A stretch of 64,000 nucleotides of DNA from Cercophora sp. LCS_1 (Eukaryota; Ascomycota; Sordariomycetes; Sordariales; Lasiosphaeriaceae): contig JAPZLL010000002.1 of assembly GCA_036250225.1 (NCBI GenBank), forward strand, positions 992,001-1,056,000, in the 5' to 3' direction. Position numbers and translations under genes: made by a program. Below the pieces are notes generated by a model. That model was not told the origin of the DNA. It searched no databases and worked only from the letters and a program-made list of their open reading frames with translations. This document shows, piece after piece, positions 35,877 to 45,683 of the stretch (position 1 is its first letter; every line of letters begins with the position of its first letter).

Positions 35877-37679
35877 ATGGCGCCAGCCGGGCTGCTCCAG
35901 ACCAGTCTCATCTGGGTAGCATACGGCGTCGCCGTCGCCGTCGCATTGCTCATTGCGATTGTTACAACCTTCACCTGGCAACAGCCCCGCGAGCGGTCCT
36001 TAACTGTCACCACTGTGGCCATTTTCAGTCTTTGGGCCCTCCTCGCTACTGTTCTGCTCCTTCCTGTCGACATCGCGCTCGTCTCCGCAACTTCGTCGGT
36101 CACCCTAGGCGCCAAGAAGGACTGGGCCACTCCCGAGCGGGTTGATGGCATCTTGCTGACACTCAAGATTGTCTACTACGCCCTCTACAGCCTCGACGCT
36201 CTTCTGTGTCTCATCGCGATTCCCTTTGCCTATTTTTGGTACGAGGAGTATGATGAGGTCGACGAAGAAGAAGGCCGAAGTTTCGGCTCTCGCTTCTGGG
36301 GAGCTATGAAGTACACCCTGGCGTTTATCGCGTTTGTTGTCATTCTGTTTCTCATCGGCTTTTTCGTCCCCGCAACCGCCAAAAACCATGGCAAGCACAT
36401 GGATCTCGACTACTTCAAACGGTTGCTCGCTGCGAATAATGGCGAGAAGGCATTGACATTTGGTGTCGGCTTGTTGATCACTATCGGGACACTGTTATAC
36501 GCCATGTACACGGGCGCCGGCCTGGCCCTATTTCCTGTGTCGTTCATCAAGTCCGCCCCCTCAATCTCGGCCCCCGAACTGTCGGCCACCACCGAAACAG
36601 CACTCGAGAACAACCGAGAGGTCCAGAGGCAGCTGGAGATGCGCAGTGCGGGTCGTCCTGAGGGTATGCCGCAAAAGGATCGAAGGGAGCTAGATGCTCT
36701 CAAGCGAGAGGAGTTGACACTTGTTCGGCGTCTTAGGGTGACTGCCGAGGCTCGTGGGGAAGGCCAAAGTGCCGTTCTCCGTGCGTGGATAAAGACCCAG
36801 GCTCTTTTTCGACCCTTGAAGCTGCTTGGTGGGATCGTGCTCCTCTTGCTCGCGATCCTCGTGTGGGTATCCATGCTCCTCACGGGGATCGACAAGGCTG
36901 CAAACTCGATATGCAAGCAGCATTGCGGTTACATCCTTGGGCACATCAACGTTTTCCAGCCTGTCAACTGGATTTTTGTTCAGTCTGCAAAGGCATTCCC
37001 TGTCGACTATGTTCTCATGGCGCTCCTCATCTTGTTCTTCTTCAGCAGCTCTGTCACGGGCATCGCAAGCATCGGAATCCGACTCCTGTGGGTCCGGATC
37101 TTCCAGATCAAAAAGGGCCGCACAGCACCGCAAGCCCTCTTGATAGCCACGGTCATGCTGACGCTCATCATACTCGCCATCAACTATGCCGTGGCCATGC
37201 TTGTAGCTCCACAATACGCGACATACGGCACACAAACCTTTTGTTCCAACAGCGCCGGTTTGCCTGGTGCTCAACCCGACTGTCGGGGGCACCTCGACAT
37301 GGTTCGCCCATGCTCAGAGGCCTCAACGGACCCTCTTTCTAAAGACGTTTGTACACCCACCGTCATGTCAACATTCCTGAACCGGATTACCCTGACTTGG
37401 CCCGTTCTTGGCGCCATCGATTTCTGGGCGCAGTTTGCGTTTCTCGGCGTGTTCCTTGTCGTCTTCCTGACAAGTTTGTTCCGGACCCCGCGTCTCAATG
37501 TCAGTGAGATTGATGAGGAGGCCGAGGCTGATGAGGAGGAGGGCCTGCTGGCGAGCACAGGTCGAAGGTTCAACGCGACCTGGCAGGATATAAGAGGGAA
37601 AGCCAAGGGAACCAGCAGAGTTTCTCAGAGTCAAGCGAGTTACGGCACCACTCGGGAAGGTTCGGGCTCTCAAACATAG
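35877..37679 (+). CDS. LMBD1-type lysosomal/vacuolar membrane protein (cobalamin transporter family)
   Basis: Single exon, 600 aa, LMBR1-like family; fungal members are usually called probable lysosomal cobalamin transporters, a name inherited from human LMBD1 rather than tested. About nine hydrophobic segments are visible, starting IWVAYGVAVAVALLIAIV, then LWALLATVLLLPVDIALV, with a central cytosolic helix (REVQRQLEMRSAGRPEG) and FLGVFLVVFLTSLF near the end. The family hallmark LPVDIALVSATSS is present. The tail is acidic, then Ser/Gly-rich (YGTTREGSGSQT). The frame stays open for 84 codons past the TAG at 37677 and contains a second copy of this tail motif, reported as a finding. Confidence 0.9.
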   Translation: MAPAGLLQTSLIWVAYGVAVAVALLIAIVTTFTWQQPRERSLTVTTVAIFSLWALLATVLLLPVDIALVSATSSVTLGAKKDWATPERVDGILLTLKIVYYALYSLDALLCLIAIPFAYFWYEEYDEVDEEEGRSFGSRFWGAMKYTLAFIAFVVILFLIGFFVPATAKNHGKHMDLDYFKRLLAANNGEKALTFGVGLLITIGTLLYAMYTGAGLALFPVSFIKSAPSISAPELSATTETALENNREVQRQLEMRSAGRPEGMPQKDRRELDALKREELTLVRRLRVTAEARGEGQSAVLRAWIKTQALFRPLKLLGGIVLLLLAILVWVSMLLTGIDKAANSICKQHCGYILGHINVFQPVNWIFVQSAKAFPVDYVLMALLILFFFSSSVTGIASIGIRLLWVRIFQIKKGRTAPQALLIATVMLTLIILAINYAVAMLVAPQYATYGTQTFCSNSAGLPGAQPDCRGHLDMVRPCSEASTDPLSKDVCTPTVMSTFLNRITLTWPVLGAIDFWAQFAFLGVFLVVFLTSLFRTPRLNVSEIDEEAEADEEEGLLASTGRRFNATWQDIRGKAKGTSRVSQSQASYGTTREGSGSQT

Positions 37680-37934
37680 CATGGGCCTGAGAACGCGTCT
37701 GCACAAAATCTTTGCCTTAGGTTCCCAACTGTTTATGTTCCTGGAACGGGTTCTACCAGGGCCTTGAGCAACCCCGACATATACGGCACCAGTGGGGAAG
37801 GCTCGAGTTCCCAGTCAGACCATGCACCTGAGCCTCCGTTACCCTCCGCCGTGGAGTCTCTCCTTGCAGTGTTTAACCCTCCTGCGGATGTTCCCGGATC
37901 TCGAGAGAGCCAACATTATTATGGAATAATGTAG
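37680..37934 (+). other. In-frame open extension after the LMBD1 stop codon
   Basis: Reading on in the same frame after the TAG at 37677-37679 gives 84 sense codons before the next stop at 37932-37934. Codons at 37782 onward encode YGTSGEGSSSQSDHAPE, a diverged copy of the segment YGTTREGSGSQT that ends at the stop. It could be an old C-terminus cut by a nonsense change, or a readthrough extension. No ATG heads it. Confidence 0.6.
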
Positions 37935-38298
37935 GAAGCTCGGGTTCTTGGTCACAGAGTGTTCCGCAGGTATTTTCTTTCTACAAAGATTGCACAACTA
38001 TCGTTGTATTTTGTCGCGGGTACGGTGGTGGTATTTTATAAGGCGTTAGGTCATGCTTGGCTTGTCATGCTTTCAGTGGGTAGGGCATATGGTTGTTCAT
38101 TCCAGGGTCGGATTTCGGGTTCAACATGGGTTTTCTCGGTTACACCTCTCAGGTTCTTCAGCGATGATAGCACGTTCTAGGATGAATGAATAATGGCAAT
38201 CTCGTCTTTGTAGAACAGTTGTCTGTCTTGTGCAGTGCCAGGATGCTAGTGCGACACACTCAGAATAGCCTCCCGTGCCAGGAAAGGCACGTAGCTGG
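37935..38298. other. Convergent 3' flank, nothing recognised
   Basis: Remaining space between the LMBD1 extension and the ANCHR-like stop. Confidence 0.5.
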
Positions 38299-39424
38299 TC
38301 ACTTCTCAAATCTGACGGCCTTGTGGCCCCGTTCGTCATAACCCGCTCTCGGGCCGAGGTGCTGGTCTTCTGGTTAGCCGAGCATCCACACGAGAAGAGA
38401 ACGACCAATACCATGTCCTTCCAGCATCGGGAGCAGTAGACGTCGTTATCGCATCCGATGCACCGGACCGTCGCGTCGTCAAGGCAGACAATGCACCACG
38501 CCTTTTGGTCCTCGTCGGTGTATCCGACTTTTTTGGTCACGAGAGAGGCGGCCGTTTTGGTAGATCGGTCCTCGGGCTTGAAGTTAGGCGCAATGGGGAG
38601 GCCGAAGGCATCCACATTCACACCGGACCCGAGCCCGCGGAGCGAGGCGAGACGTGTGGCGATGTCATTCTCAAAATCGATGGACCTTCTTTGTCCCTCG
38701 GCTTCGTGAGTCTGACTAACAGGAGGATCGGGGGGCTGTGTGGATGGGACGGTGGGGAGGGAGAAGAATGGTGAATCATTGTCAGTTGTGGTTCCTGGGG
38801 CGTTTACGGCCGGTGAGGTGGCATCCGTTTGTTTTGGATTGATCTCGTCTTGGACTTGGGATAATATCTTCTCCACGCTTTCGGTCGTGTGTTCTGTTTC
38901 CGAGTCCGAATCCGAGCCTGCGGGATCAGGCGCTTTGGTGATCCGGCTCGGGACCACATGGTCGGGTCCGGGGCCACTGTGCAAAGTTTCAGGGTGCTCA
39001 TCTTCGGCCTCACTGTTATGGCTTTCGGAGTCTTCCAGAGTGAACTCATCGACACCATCGATAAGATCGACGAGATCATCTTCCTCAAAGTGATAAGGGT
39101 CTTCGGCGGTTTCCGCGATGAAAGGATCAGGGGGCTGTGCGGTTTTCGGACCGACACTGGGCGGCTCGCTTTCTCCGCTGCCGGTTTTGCTACGAAGGCT
39201 TCGAAGTCTCGCTGCCAGCGCATCTTCCCTCGACAGAGGGGTTTCGGCAGTTGCAGCAGATGATGCTTGGTCGAAGTTCAAGGGGCTTGGCTTATCTTCA
39301 GCAAGGAGCACACATATTTCCGAGAGGTTTCTATTTACACTGAGGCTCTTTGTAACGTGATGTTACTCTTTTTCAAAGCATTTAACCTTTCGAGGAGTGA
39401 TTGGTCGCTTTGTTGTGAAGACAT
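38299..39424 (-). CDS. ANCHR/ZFYVE19-like zinc-finger protein
   Basis: Three exons, 39424-39339, 39285-38412 and 38361-38299, total 1023 nt and 340 aa. The C-terminal zinc finger WCIVCLDDATVRCIGC...YCSRCWKDMH matches the finger of the abscission-checkpoint regulator ANCHR; splicing the 50-nt last intron (donor gtattg, acceptor gaccag) restores the tail GYDERGHKAVRFEK. Two RL-x-SLR motifs (AARLRSLRS, ATRLASLRG) resemble MIT-interacting motifs, which would link it to ESCRT-III/Vps4. The middle is acidic and disordered. The N-terminal exon MSSQQSDQSLLERLNALKK is inferred: its 53-nt intron has a gtaaat donor and an in-frame ccaag acceptor. The role in fungi is not established. Confidence 0.82.
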
Positions 39425-40513
39425 ATCGAGTTTCGACAGACGCAAATGGCTGCGGCCCCAAGTCATGCCAAGTCCGCAGTAAAGGGGAGGGGGAAGAGTT
39501 TCATGCGGGTGAAGTGCTTAGAGGTTGAGGCCGCCGGAAGGATGATCGCGTATTCGGAAACCCACACTTGGGCGGGACGAGCAACGAGCGCGAGCGAGGC
39601 GGACCACCGGGCTGCACGATCTCTGGGGTAAAAGTGGGGTGTGATAACACCCTCTGAAGAATGCGATGGCTTGGATGGCTAATGGTGAGTATACGGACGT
39701 TAGCGGTCATTCGTAAAGAAGGAACCGAGGTTCTGGGAGGGAGATATGTAGTGGCGACCCGAGACGGCCCATCGAGGTAACACAAGACCGTTGGGAATGT
39801 GGGAATGATGCAGCACAGCCTCCAAACCCCGCCGAGTTCCGCAGGCGGCCCAGTGTGCCAGTCGCTCTCACTGCGAGGTTCTTCCGATAAGTCGTTGAAG
39901 TTCAAACAATCAAGTTTGTATCACTGTGGCAAGTGACGCTGAGGGTTGATGAAGACGCAAATGATGCATACATCTTTCCATCAAGTCCGATTCAAGTCGA
40001 GATCACCATCTTGGAGGGTTGTCTTCCACCTGCATGAACGTCATTGTGTGGATTACATGACGTTATCCCGTCTTCCGGCCCAATCAATATGTTCGATGCA
40101 TGTCTTCTAGACGCTCTTTAGGAATCTCGTCTTGTCTTGTCTGTTGCCTGAGGTTATTGCGGCTTGGTGGTCCTCAGCCCCAGGCAAAAACTGCAATTTG
40201 AAGTCAAGCCACCAATCTCACCTGCCAAGATGCTTTTGACTCTGTGGGGCTTCGCGGATTTTGGCGCAGGGAAACATCGACGCGGTCACGCATCTGACCT
40301 TACTGGATGCAGTGGGCGGTCCCCCTGCCATCGGGTCTTGGCATTCGGTTTCCATGGCTGAGCAGAGAGGCAAGGTTGCCATCGCATTGCCCAAGTTAAA
40401 TAGCCTTTGCCCAGCAAACCCCGTCCACCTTGGCCCGAGATTCTTGTTCGACACGTTCTTGGCTCACTTTAAGGCCCACTTTGCTCTCTAATTTCTCACA
40501 TTAAACCGTTACC
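39425..40513. promoter_or_regulatory. Divergent upstream region of ANCHR-like and GPI-protein genes
   Basis: 1089 bp between divergent starts. A minus-strand frame at 39501-39905 (134 codons) has no family match. No specific motif recognised. Confidence 0.4.
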
Positions 40514-41805
40514 ATGCGATTATTCGTCACGTTTTTCCAGCTTTTGGCGGCGCTATCCATCGCGACAGCGTTTGTCGCCGACCGCGCGCGCACCGACATC
40601 ACACCGCGCCAACCCGACGAGCATGTAGGGAACGAGTTCTGGAAACGCAGGGGCGGTGGCGGAGGCGGTGGTCGCGGTGGAGGAGGAGGAAGCAGCGGTT
40701 CGAGCGGGTGAGTGCAGTCCAGTTTTGTTGTTTCCACAGGTCGGAATTTTGGGGAATTGACGGGTGTTGGCGTTTGTAGTGGCAGAGGTGGCAGCAGTTC
40801 AGGGAGCGGAAGCAGTGGCAGCACCGGTAGTAGCGGGGGTACTCGTAGCGGGTACGCTGGTTCCCAAAACCCCTCTCCCTCGTTTGGTGGAAGTCGGACC
40901 GGAAGTGGTCAGGCGAGTGGTCAGACACGAAGTCAATCTGGCAGCTCAAAGACTCATGGTCAAACTGGCAGTCGGAAGGAGGGTAGTTCTCGGGAGGAAT
41001 CCCGGGACAACCCCGAGTCCAAGCCCGCCACTGACCCGTGGAGTTCGTCCTGGAGTTGGCCGACAAGTGGAGGCACGACTCAGAAGACCAGTCAAACTTC
41101 GAGCCTGACCAAGGATACGTCACATGGATACGGACACCAGCAGTCGTCTACTCGCAGGGGATTCGAGGTTTCCTAGCACTCGTTGTGTTTGAATCGATGC
41201 TAACTTTCTTCCCAAGTGGCAGCAGCGGTAGTGGCGGCGGCAGAGGTTCTTCGACGTCGTCGGTAGGCGGCCGTACCACGACGGGATCCGGCCCGGCTCC
41301 TGCCTATGGTGGTGGGAAGTACTATGGCGGTGGTGCTGCAGTGCCCTACAAGGCTGGTGATCGTTCAAGAAGTGGCATCAATCCCGTTCTCCTCGGCGCA
41401 GGCGCAGCCGTCGCATTTTGGCCCGGTCTTTGGCTCTACGGCGCCTACATGTACCCCTACACTCATCACCACTCCTTTTACAACGCTTCCAGCAAGCAAA
41501 ACGAGACGAAGCCGGTCACATGCGGTTGCGATCCTTACCAGGTGTGTGGCTGTGATGAAAACGGCGATCAGCAGTACCTGAGCGACATTGTTGGAAATGG
41601 CACCAACCTGAACTCGACACTTGTGGCTGTCGGCACCGTCGACGGCGTCCAGAGAATTCTCATCAACGGCACATTGCCCAACGGCACTACTGCTGCGGGC
41701 GGCACCGAGGACCCCAATGGCGGTGCTGGCCTGCGAACAATGCTTCATACCGCTGGCTGGTGGCCAGTTGTGGCCATTGTGTCGGCCATGGTCCTCACAG
41801 TCTGA
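40514..41805 (+). CDS. Gly/Ser-rich secreted protein, probably GPI-anchored, function unknown
   Basis: Three exons: 40514-40707, 40780 to about 41145, and 41217-41805, roughly 382 aa. Residues 1-19 form a signal peptide (LFVTFFQLLAALSIATAFV). A Gly/Ser-rich disordered region follows, then a conserved-looking module: a hydrophobic stretch with PVLLGAGAAVAFWPGLWLYG, a cysteine cluster CGCDPYQVCGCDENGDQQYL, N-glycosylation sequons (NGT, NST, NGT) and the terminal hydrophobic WWPVVAIVSAMVLTV expected of a GPI-anchor signal. Intron 1 (72 nt) is clear. Intron 2 ends at 41216 with a good gctaac branch, but no strong in-frame GT donor exists; gtctac at 41146 or gtcgtc at 41143 fit the phase. I recognise the Cys-cluster module as a fungal domain of unknown function but cannot assign a role. 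Confidence 0.75.
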
Positions 41806-42145
41806 GGTGACGTTCTAGGCGCAACTTGGGTCTGTACATTATGATCTGGAGGTCCTGGCGTTTTGGTGCTTTAATACCCTGGGAATATTTGATCTTTGTT
41901 TGTGTATTGACTTGTTCGATTCTTATCCTGGTCTAGAGGACTTGCAAGACCACTCACTACCTTGAATACAAATATACACTACGTTTCTAGGCAGCTGATG
42001 GCACAACCGGTTTGTTGAATCAACTGATGCGCTCCAAGTAGCCTCAAATTATTGGTTTATTTCTACCAAGTAGAAGAAAACAAAAGTACCTAGGACGAGA
42101 GGCAGGTTCAAGGAAACCAGCCGAAAACCACTCCGGAGATGAGAG
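41806..42145. other. Convergent 3' flanks
   Basis: 340 bp between the stops of the GPI-protein and glycosylase genes; no gene seen. Confidence 0.5.
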
Positions 42146-43108
42146 CTAACCAGCTTCTTCGCTTGATGCCTCTCTCTGTTCCCGCCTCTCCTCAACCCAA
42201 GACCCCAATTGCCTCCAAATCTGTTGCTTCTCCTGGAGACTCAACGTTGCGGCCAGGCCACTCGTGCTTGTGGCGACAAAAATCCGGGCACCCTTCCACC
42301 CCTCACTATAATTGACACCTTCCTCCACCTCGTCGGGTCGGGGTCCCCCCTTGCCAATCTTGCCAATGTTTTCACACTCGTCCTGCCATCCATAACGGAA
42401 TTCGCTTGGCTTGATCGCTCGTCCATGTCGCACGCGCCACAGGCTCTCCCAAATACTCTTGCCTACCACACACATGCTCTCCGGTCGCCAACGACGCGCC
42501 TTGGACTCAAGAATCGCCACACCGGCGTCCATCTCCTGCTTGCTCAGCTCAGCGCCATTCCTGCTGGGCCTCGAAACGATGTTGGTCAATCCGAGGTTGA
42601 AAAGCCGGGGCATGTCGCCATCCTCCGTCGGGGAGCAGAGACGTGGTGTTACTCCCGATGTGTGAAGGAGGGGCCAGAATTTGTTGGTCGGGTGGGCGTA
42701 GGCATGGCCTGTCCTGGCGGTTTGGATTCCCGGGTTCAAACCGACAAATAGGACGATGAGGTTGGGTGCGATGGCATCTGGGAGAAGAGGAAGGTGTGCA
42801 TATGTAGAAGGTGGCGCGTAGCCAGATTTCTGGCGTTTGCGTGGCGAGCGCGAGGAGGACGGTGCGCTTTCAGCCCCAGTGCTTTCGCCAGCATCAGTAA
42901 GAGCCTTGCGTTTCGGCAATGGAACAACCGGCATTGGCCCCGATCCCGGGGCCGGAGAAGCACCGGCAGGAGTGGAGAGTCGCGGACTCCGCCGGACGGC
43001 GCAGGATCCGGTGAACATGAAATCTTGAAGTCTGAGCTGCTTCTTGAAAGATGGTGGAGAGCGTGTGCGGTCGCCAACGTCGGCGGTTTTATCTGTTTCG
43101 TCGGCCAT
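42146..43108 (-). CDS. Mug/TDG-type G:T/U mismatch DNA glycosylase
   Basis: Uracil-DNA glycosylase superfamily, Mug/Thp1/TDG branch, for base excision repair in the nucleus. Single exon, 320 aa from the ATG at 43108; the frame continues upstream to 43198 without an ATG. Motif 1 is GLNPG at residues 123-127 followed by TGHAYAHPTNKFWPLL, and motif 2 is STSGLAATLS near the C-terminus, replacing the more usual NPSGLS. The catalytic Asn of motif 1 is kept. A 100-residue basic, Ser/Pro-rich N-terminal extension (PRKRQKS looks like a nuclear signal) precedes the core, as in fungal and animal TDGs. Confidence 0.88.
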   Translation of the reverse strand: MADETDKTADVGDRTRSPPSFKKQLRLQDFMFTGSCAVRRSPRLSTPAGASPAPGSGPMPVVPLPKRKALTDAGESTGAESAPSSSRSPRKRQKSGYAPPSTYAHLPLLPDAIAPNLIVLFVGLNPGIQTARTGHAYAHPTNKFWPLLHTSGVTPRLCSPTEDGDMPRLFNLGLTNIVSRPSRNGAELSKQEMDAGVAILESKARRWRPESMCVVGKSIWESLWRVRHGRAIKPSEFRYGWQDECENIGKIGKGGPRPDEVEEGVNYSEGWKGARIFVATSTSGLAATLSLQEKQQIWRQLGSWVEERREQREASSEEAG

Positions 43109-43808
43109 GATCACCTCTGGTTTGGGTTTCTGGTTTTCTTGGGAAGGAACGTCTGGCTGATGGTTCTTACGTGGCTCGACACCGGGTGTCCTCGCCACCT
43201 TTTATGTCGGGTCGGTAGCTTGACCATCTCGCCGGGACCCTTGTCTTGAGGCCTCTTCGGCACTTGCAGCCTAACGCCACTCGCTGAAAAAGTACGGTGA
43301 GACGCAGGGTCTCTTCAGCCTCGGCGAAGGAGTCATCTCCGATACTCAGTCACTTCTAACTATGTCTCTTCAACCCTATTCATCCCTTTTTGTGATCCTC
43401 TCTCGCGAGGTTCTCGTGTTTTGCCGACGTACCTGCAGTGAGACGCGGACTCAATGGCAGGCAAAACCAGGTCAGAAAGCGGGAGCTAGGTAAACAACCA
43501 ATTGGAGCTCACGACGTGAGCACAGGGGCCCCACAGGCTGGCAGCTTTGGCGACGTCACTGGTAGACGGAGTCAGGGGTCGGGTTTAGCCCCATGGAGGG
43601 GCAGCTGGGCCCCTCAGCAACGGACGGGCTCGCATTCCACTTTGGCACTGCCTCATAGCGCAAGAGCTGAGAAGGTTGGACTGATTTAAAAACATTGTGT
43701 TCCCTTCCCGAATTCGGCTCAGCGTCACCATACCGCCACTGCTACAAGCTTCCCCAAACTCAATTGGAAACCATCATCCCCCACGTACCGCCAACCCTAC
43801 GACAAACA
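43109..43808. promoter_or_regulatory. Divergent glycosylase/UAP1 upstream region
   Basis: 700 bp. It contains a palindrome gctcac-gac-gtgagc at 43507-43521, a GACGTC core at 43552-43557, and a 7-bp inverted repeat gaggggc/gcccctc at 43596-43602 and 43609-43615. All lie within 305 bp of the UAP1 start and could be transcription-factor sites. Confidence 0.4.
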
Positions 43809-45408
43809 ATGGAGACAGTCAGCCAGGCGCTCCATCTTAGGTCCCAGGATGCTCCCCAGGAGCCCACCCCAGAGCAGGTCTCTCAGCTGAGGGAGAAGTA
43901 CACTCTCGCCGGACAGAGTCAGGTGCTCACCTTCTACGACTCGCTATCGGTTGCAGAGAAGGCAGCTCTTTTCAGGCAGCTGTCCAACTTCGATCCCCTT
44001 TACATCAACACAATCGCCGCCAAGGCTCTGAGCCCACCTAAAACCGAGAGTAATGACGGGGCAAAGAAGACGACTCTGGAGCCGCTTCCCGAGTCGGCGA
44101 CGGCAAGCATCTTGGATTCGAAGCAGGAAGACATTGACAAGTGGTATGCGTCTGGCTTGGATTTGATCGCAAAGAACAAGGTTGCTGTGGTCCTCATGGC
44201 TGGTGGACAGGGAACTCGATTGGGCAGCTCCGCCCCTAAGGGCTGTTACGATATCGGGTTGCCGTCGCACAAGTCCCTCTTCCAAATCCAGGCTGAGCGC
44301 ATTCGCAAGGTCGAGGAGCTGGCTGCTGAAAAGTCTGGCGCCGGTAGCAATGTCATTGTCCCGTGGTATGTCATGACGTCGGGTCCAACTCGCAAGCCCA
44401 CTGAGGACTACTTTAAGCAGAACAACTACTTCGGCCTATCTCCAGAAAACGTCATTATCTTCGAGCAGGGCGTTCTCCCTTGCATTTCCAACGATGGCAA
44501 GATCCTCCTCGAGAGTAAGGGGAAAGTGGCCGTGGCCCCAGACGGCAATGGAGGTATTTACAATGCCTTGGTCGAGTCCAAGGTGTTGGACGACATGAAG
44601 GTCCGCGGTATCGAGCACATCCATGCGTACTGCGTTGATAACTGCCTGGTCAAGGTCGCCGACCCGATCTTCATCGGCTTCTCTGCTTCCCTCAACGTCG
44701 ATATTGCCACCAAAGTCGTTCGCAAGCGCAATGCGACGGAGAGCGTCGGCCTGATTCTACTCAAGAATGGACGTCCTGACGTAGTGGAGTACAGCGAGAT
44801 CGACAAGGAGGTTGCGGAGGAGCAAGACCCCAAGCAACCGGGTGTTCTCAAGTTCCGTGCCGCCAACATCGTGAATCACTACTACTCGTTCAGCTTCCTC
44901 GAAAGCATTCCTATCTGGACAAAGGACCTCCCTCACCATGTCGCGCGCAAAAAGATTCCTTATGCCGACACTGAGACGGGCGAGACTGTCAAGCCTCAGA
45001 AGCCCAATGGTATCAAGCTGGAGCAGTTTGTGTTCGACGTCTTCCCCATGCTCGACTTGAACAAGTTTGCATGCATGGAGGTCCGCCGCGAGGATGAGTT
45101 CAGCCCCCTCAAGAATGCTAGTGGCACTGGCGAAGACGACCCGGAGACGAGCAAGAGTGATATCATGCTCCAAGGCAAGCGCTGGGTACAGGCTGCCGGC
45201 GCAACGGTGACGAGCGACGAACCCGATGCTGGTATTGAAGTCAGCCCCTTGATCAGCTACGTGAGTCACCGCAATCATATTCCATGAATAGGGGTAAATG
45301 CTAACCTAATCGGCATAGGGAGGCGAGGGTCTCGAACATCTGTCGGGCAAAACGCTCAGGGCGCCTGCGATCATTGAATTCGAGGTTGAGAAGAAGCTGG
45401 GCAATTAG
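43809..45408 (+). CDS. UAP1: UDP-N-acetylglucosamine pyrophosphorylase
   Basis: Makes UDP-GlcNAc from UTP and GlcNAc-1-phosphate, the precursor for chitin, N-glycans and GPI anchors (cytosolic). Exons 43809-45260 and 45319-45408, with a 58-nt intron, total 513 aa. The nucleotide-binding loop LMAGGQGTRLG lies at residues 129-139, followed by APKGCYDIGLPSHKS; APDGNGGIYNAL, YCVDNCLVKVADP and GIKLEQFVFDVFP are the expected substrate-binding blocks. The start METVSQALH is preferred over the upstream open frame, which lacks an ATG-supported family sequence. It is convergent with SYM1 (275 bp). Confidence 0.96.
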
Positions 45409-45683
45409 ATCTACACTAAACTGGCGAAACGGTGTCGATTCGTTTTGATCTGAAAGCCATGAATCCGGGTTGGCATCACACATGGCCGTTTGGGTGACCA
45501 TTTGAGCTTGAATAACAAGGGTCTATCGCTATCAATTACTGCTATGAGATGTTGCTCTTTCGTGACAAAGTAACGCCGGGAACGCCCTCGCAAGCTTGCT
45601 TGAAGTCCTTCAGTGAACGCCGGTGGCAAAGGGGAGTAAGAATTGAGGAATGGCAATACGGCTCTTCTCAGTCTCTCAGTCTC

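Noticed and set aside
39501..39905. 134-codon minus-strand frame upstream of the ANCHR-like gene
   Set aside because: No family similarity and no partner exon; it may at most be 5' UTR sequence.
43109..43198. N-terminal extension of the DNA glycosylase
   Set aside because: The frame opens at a GTG with a stop just upstream, and I found no splice that joins the ATG at 43225 in frame, so the ATG at 43108 was kept.
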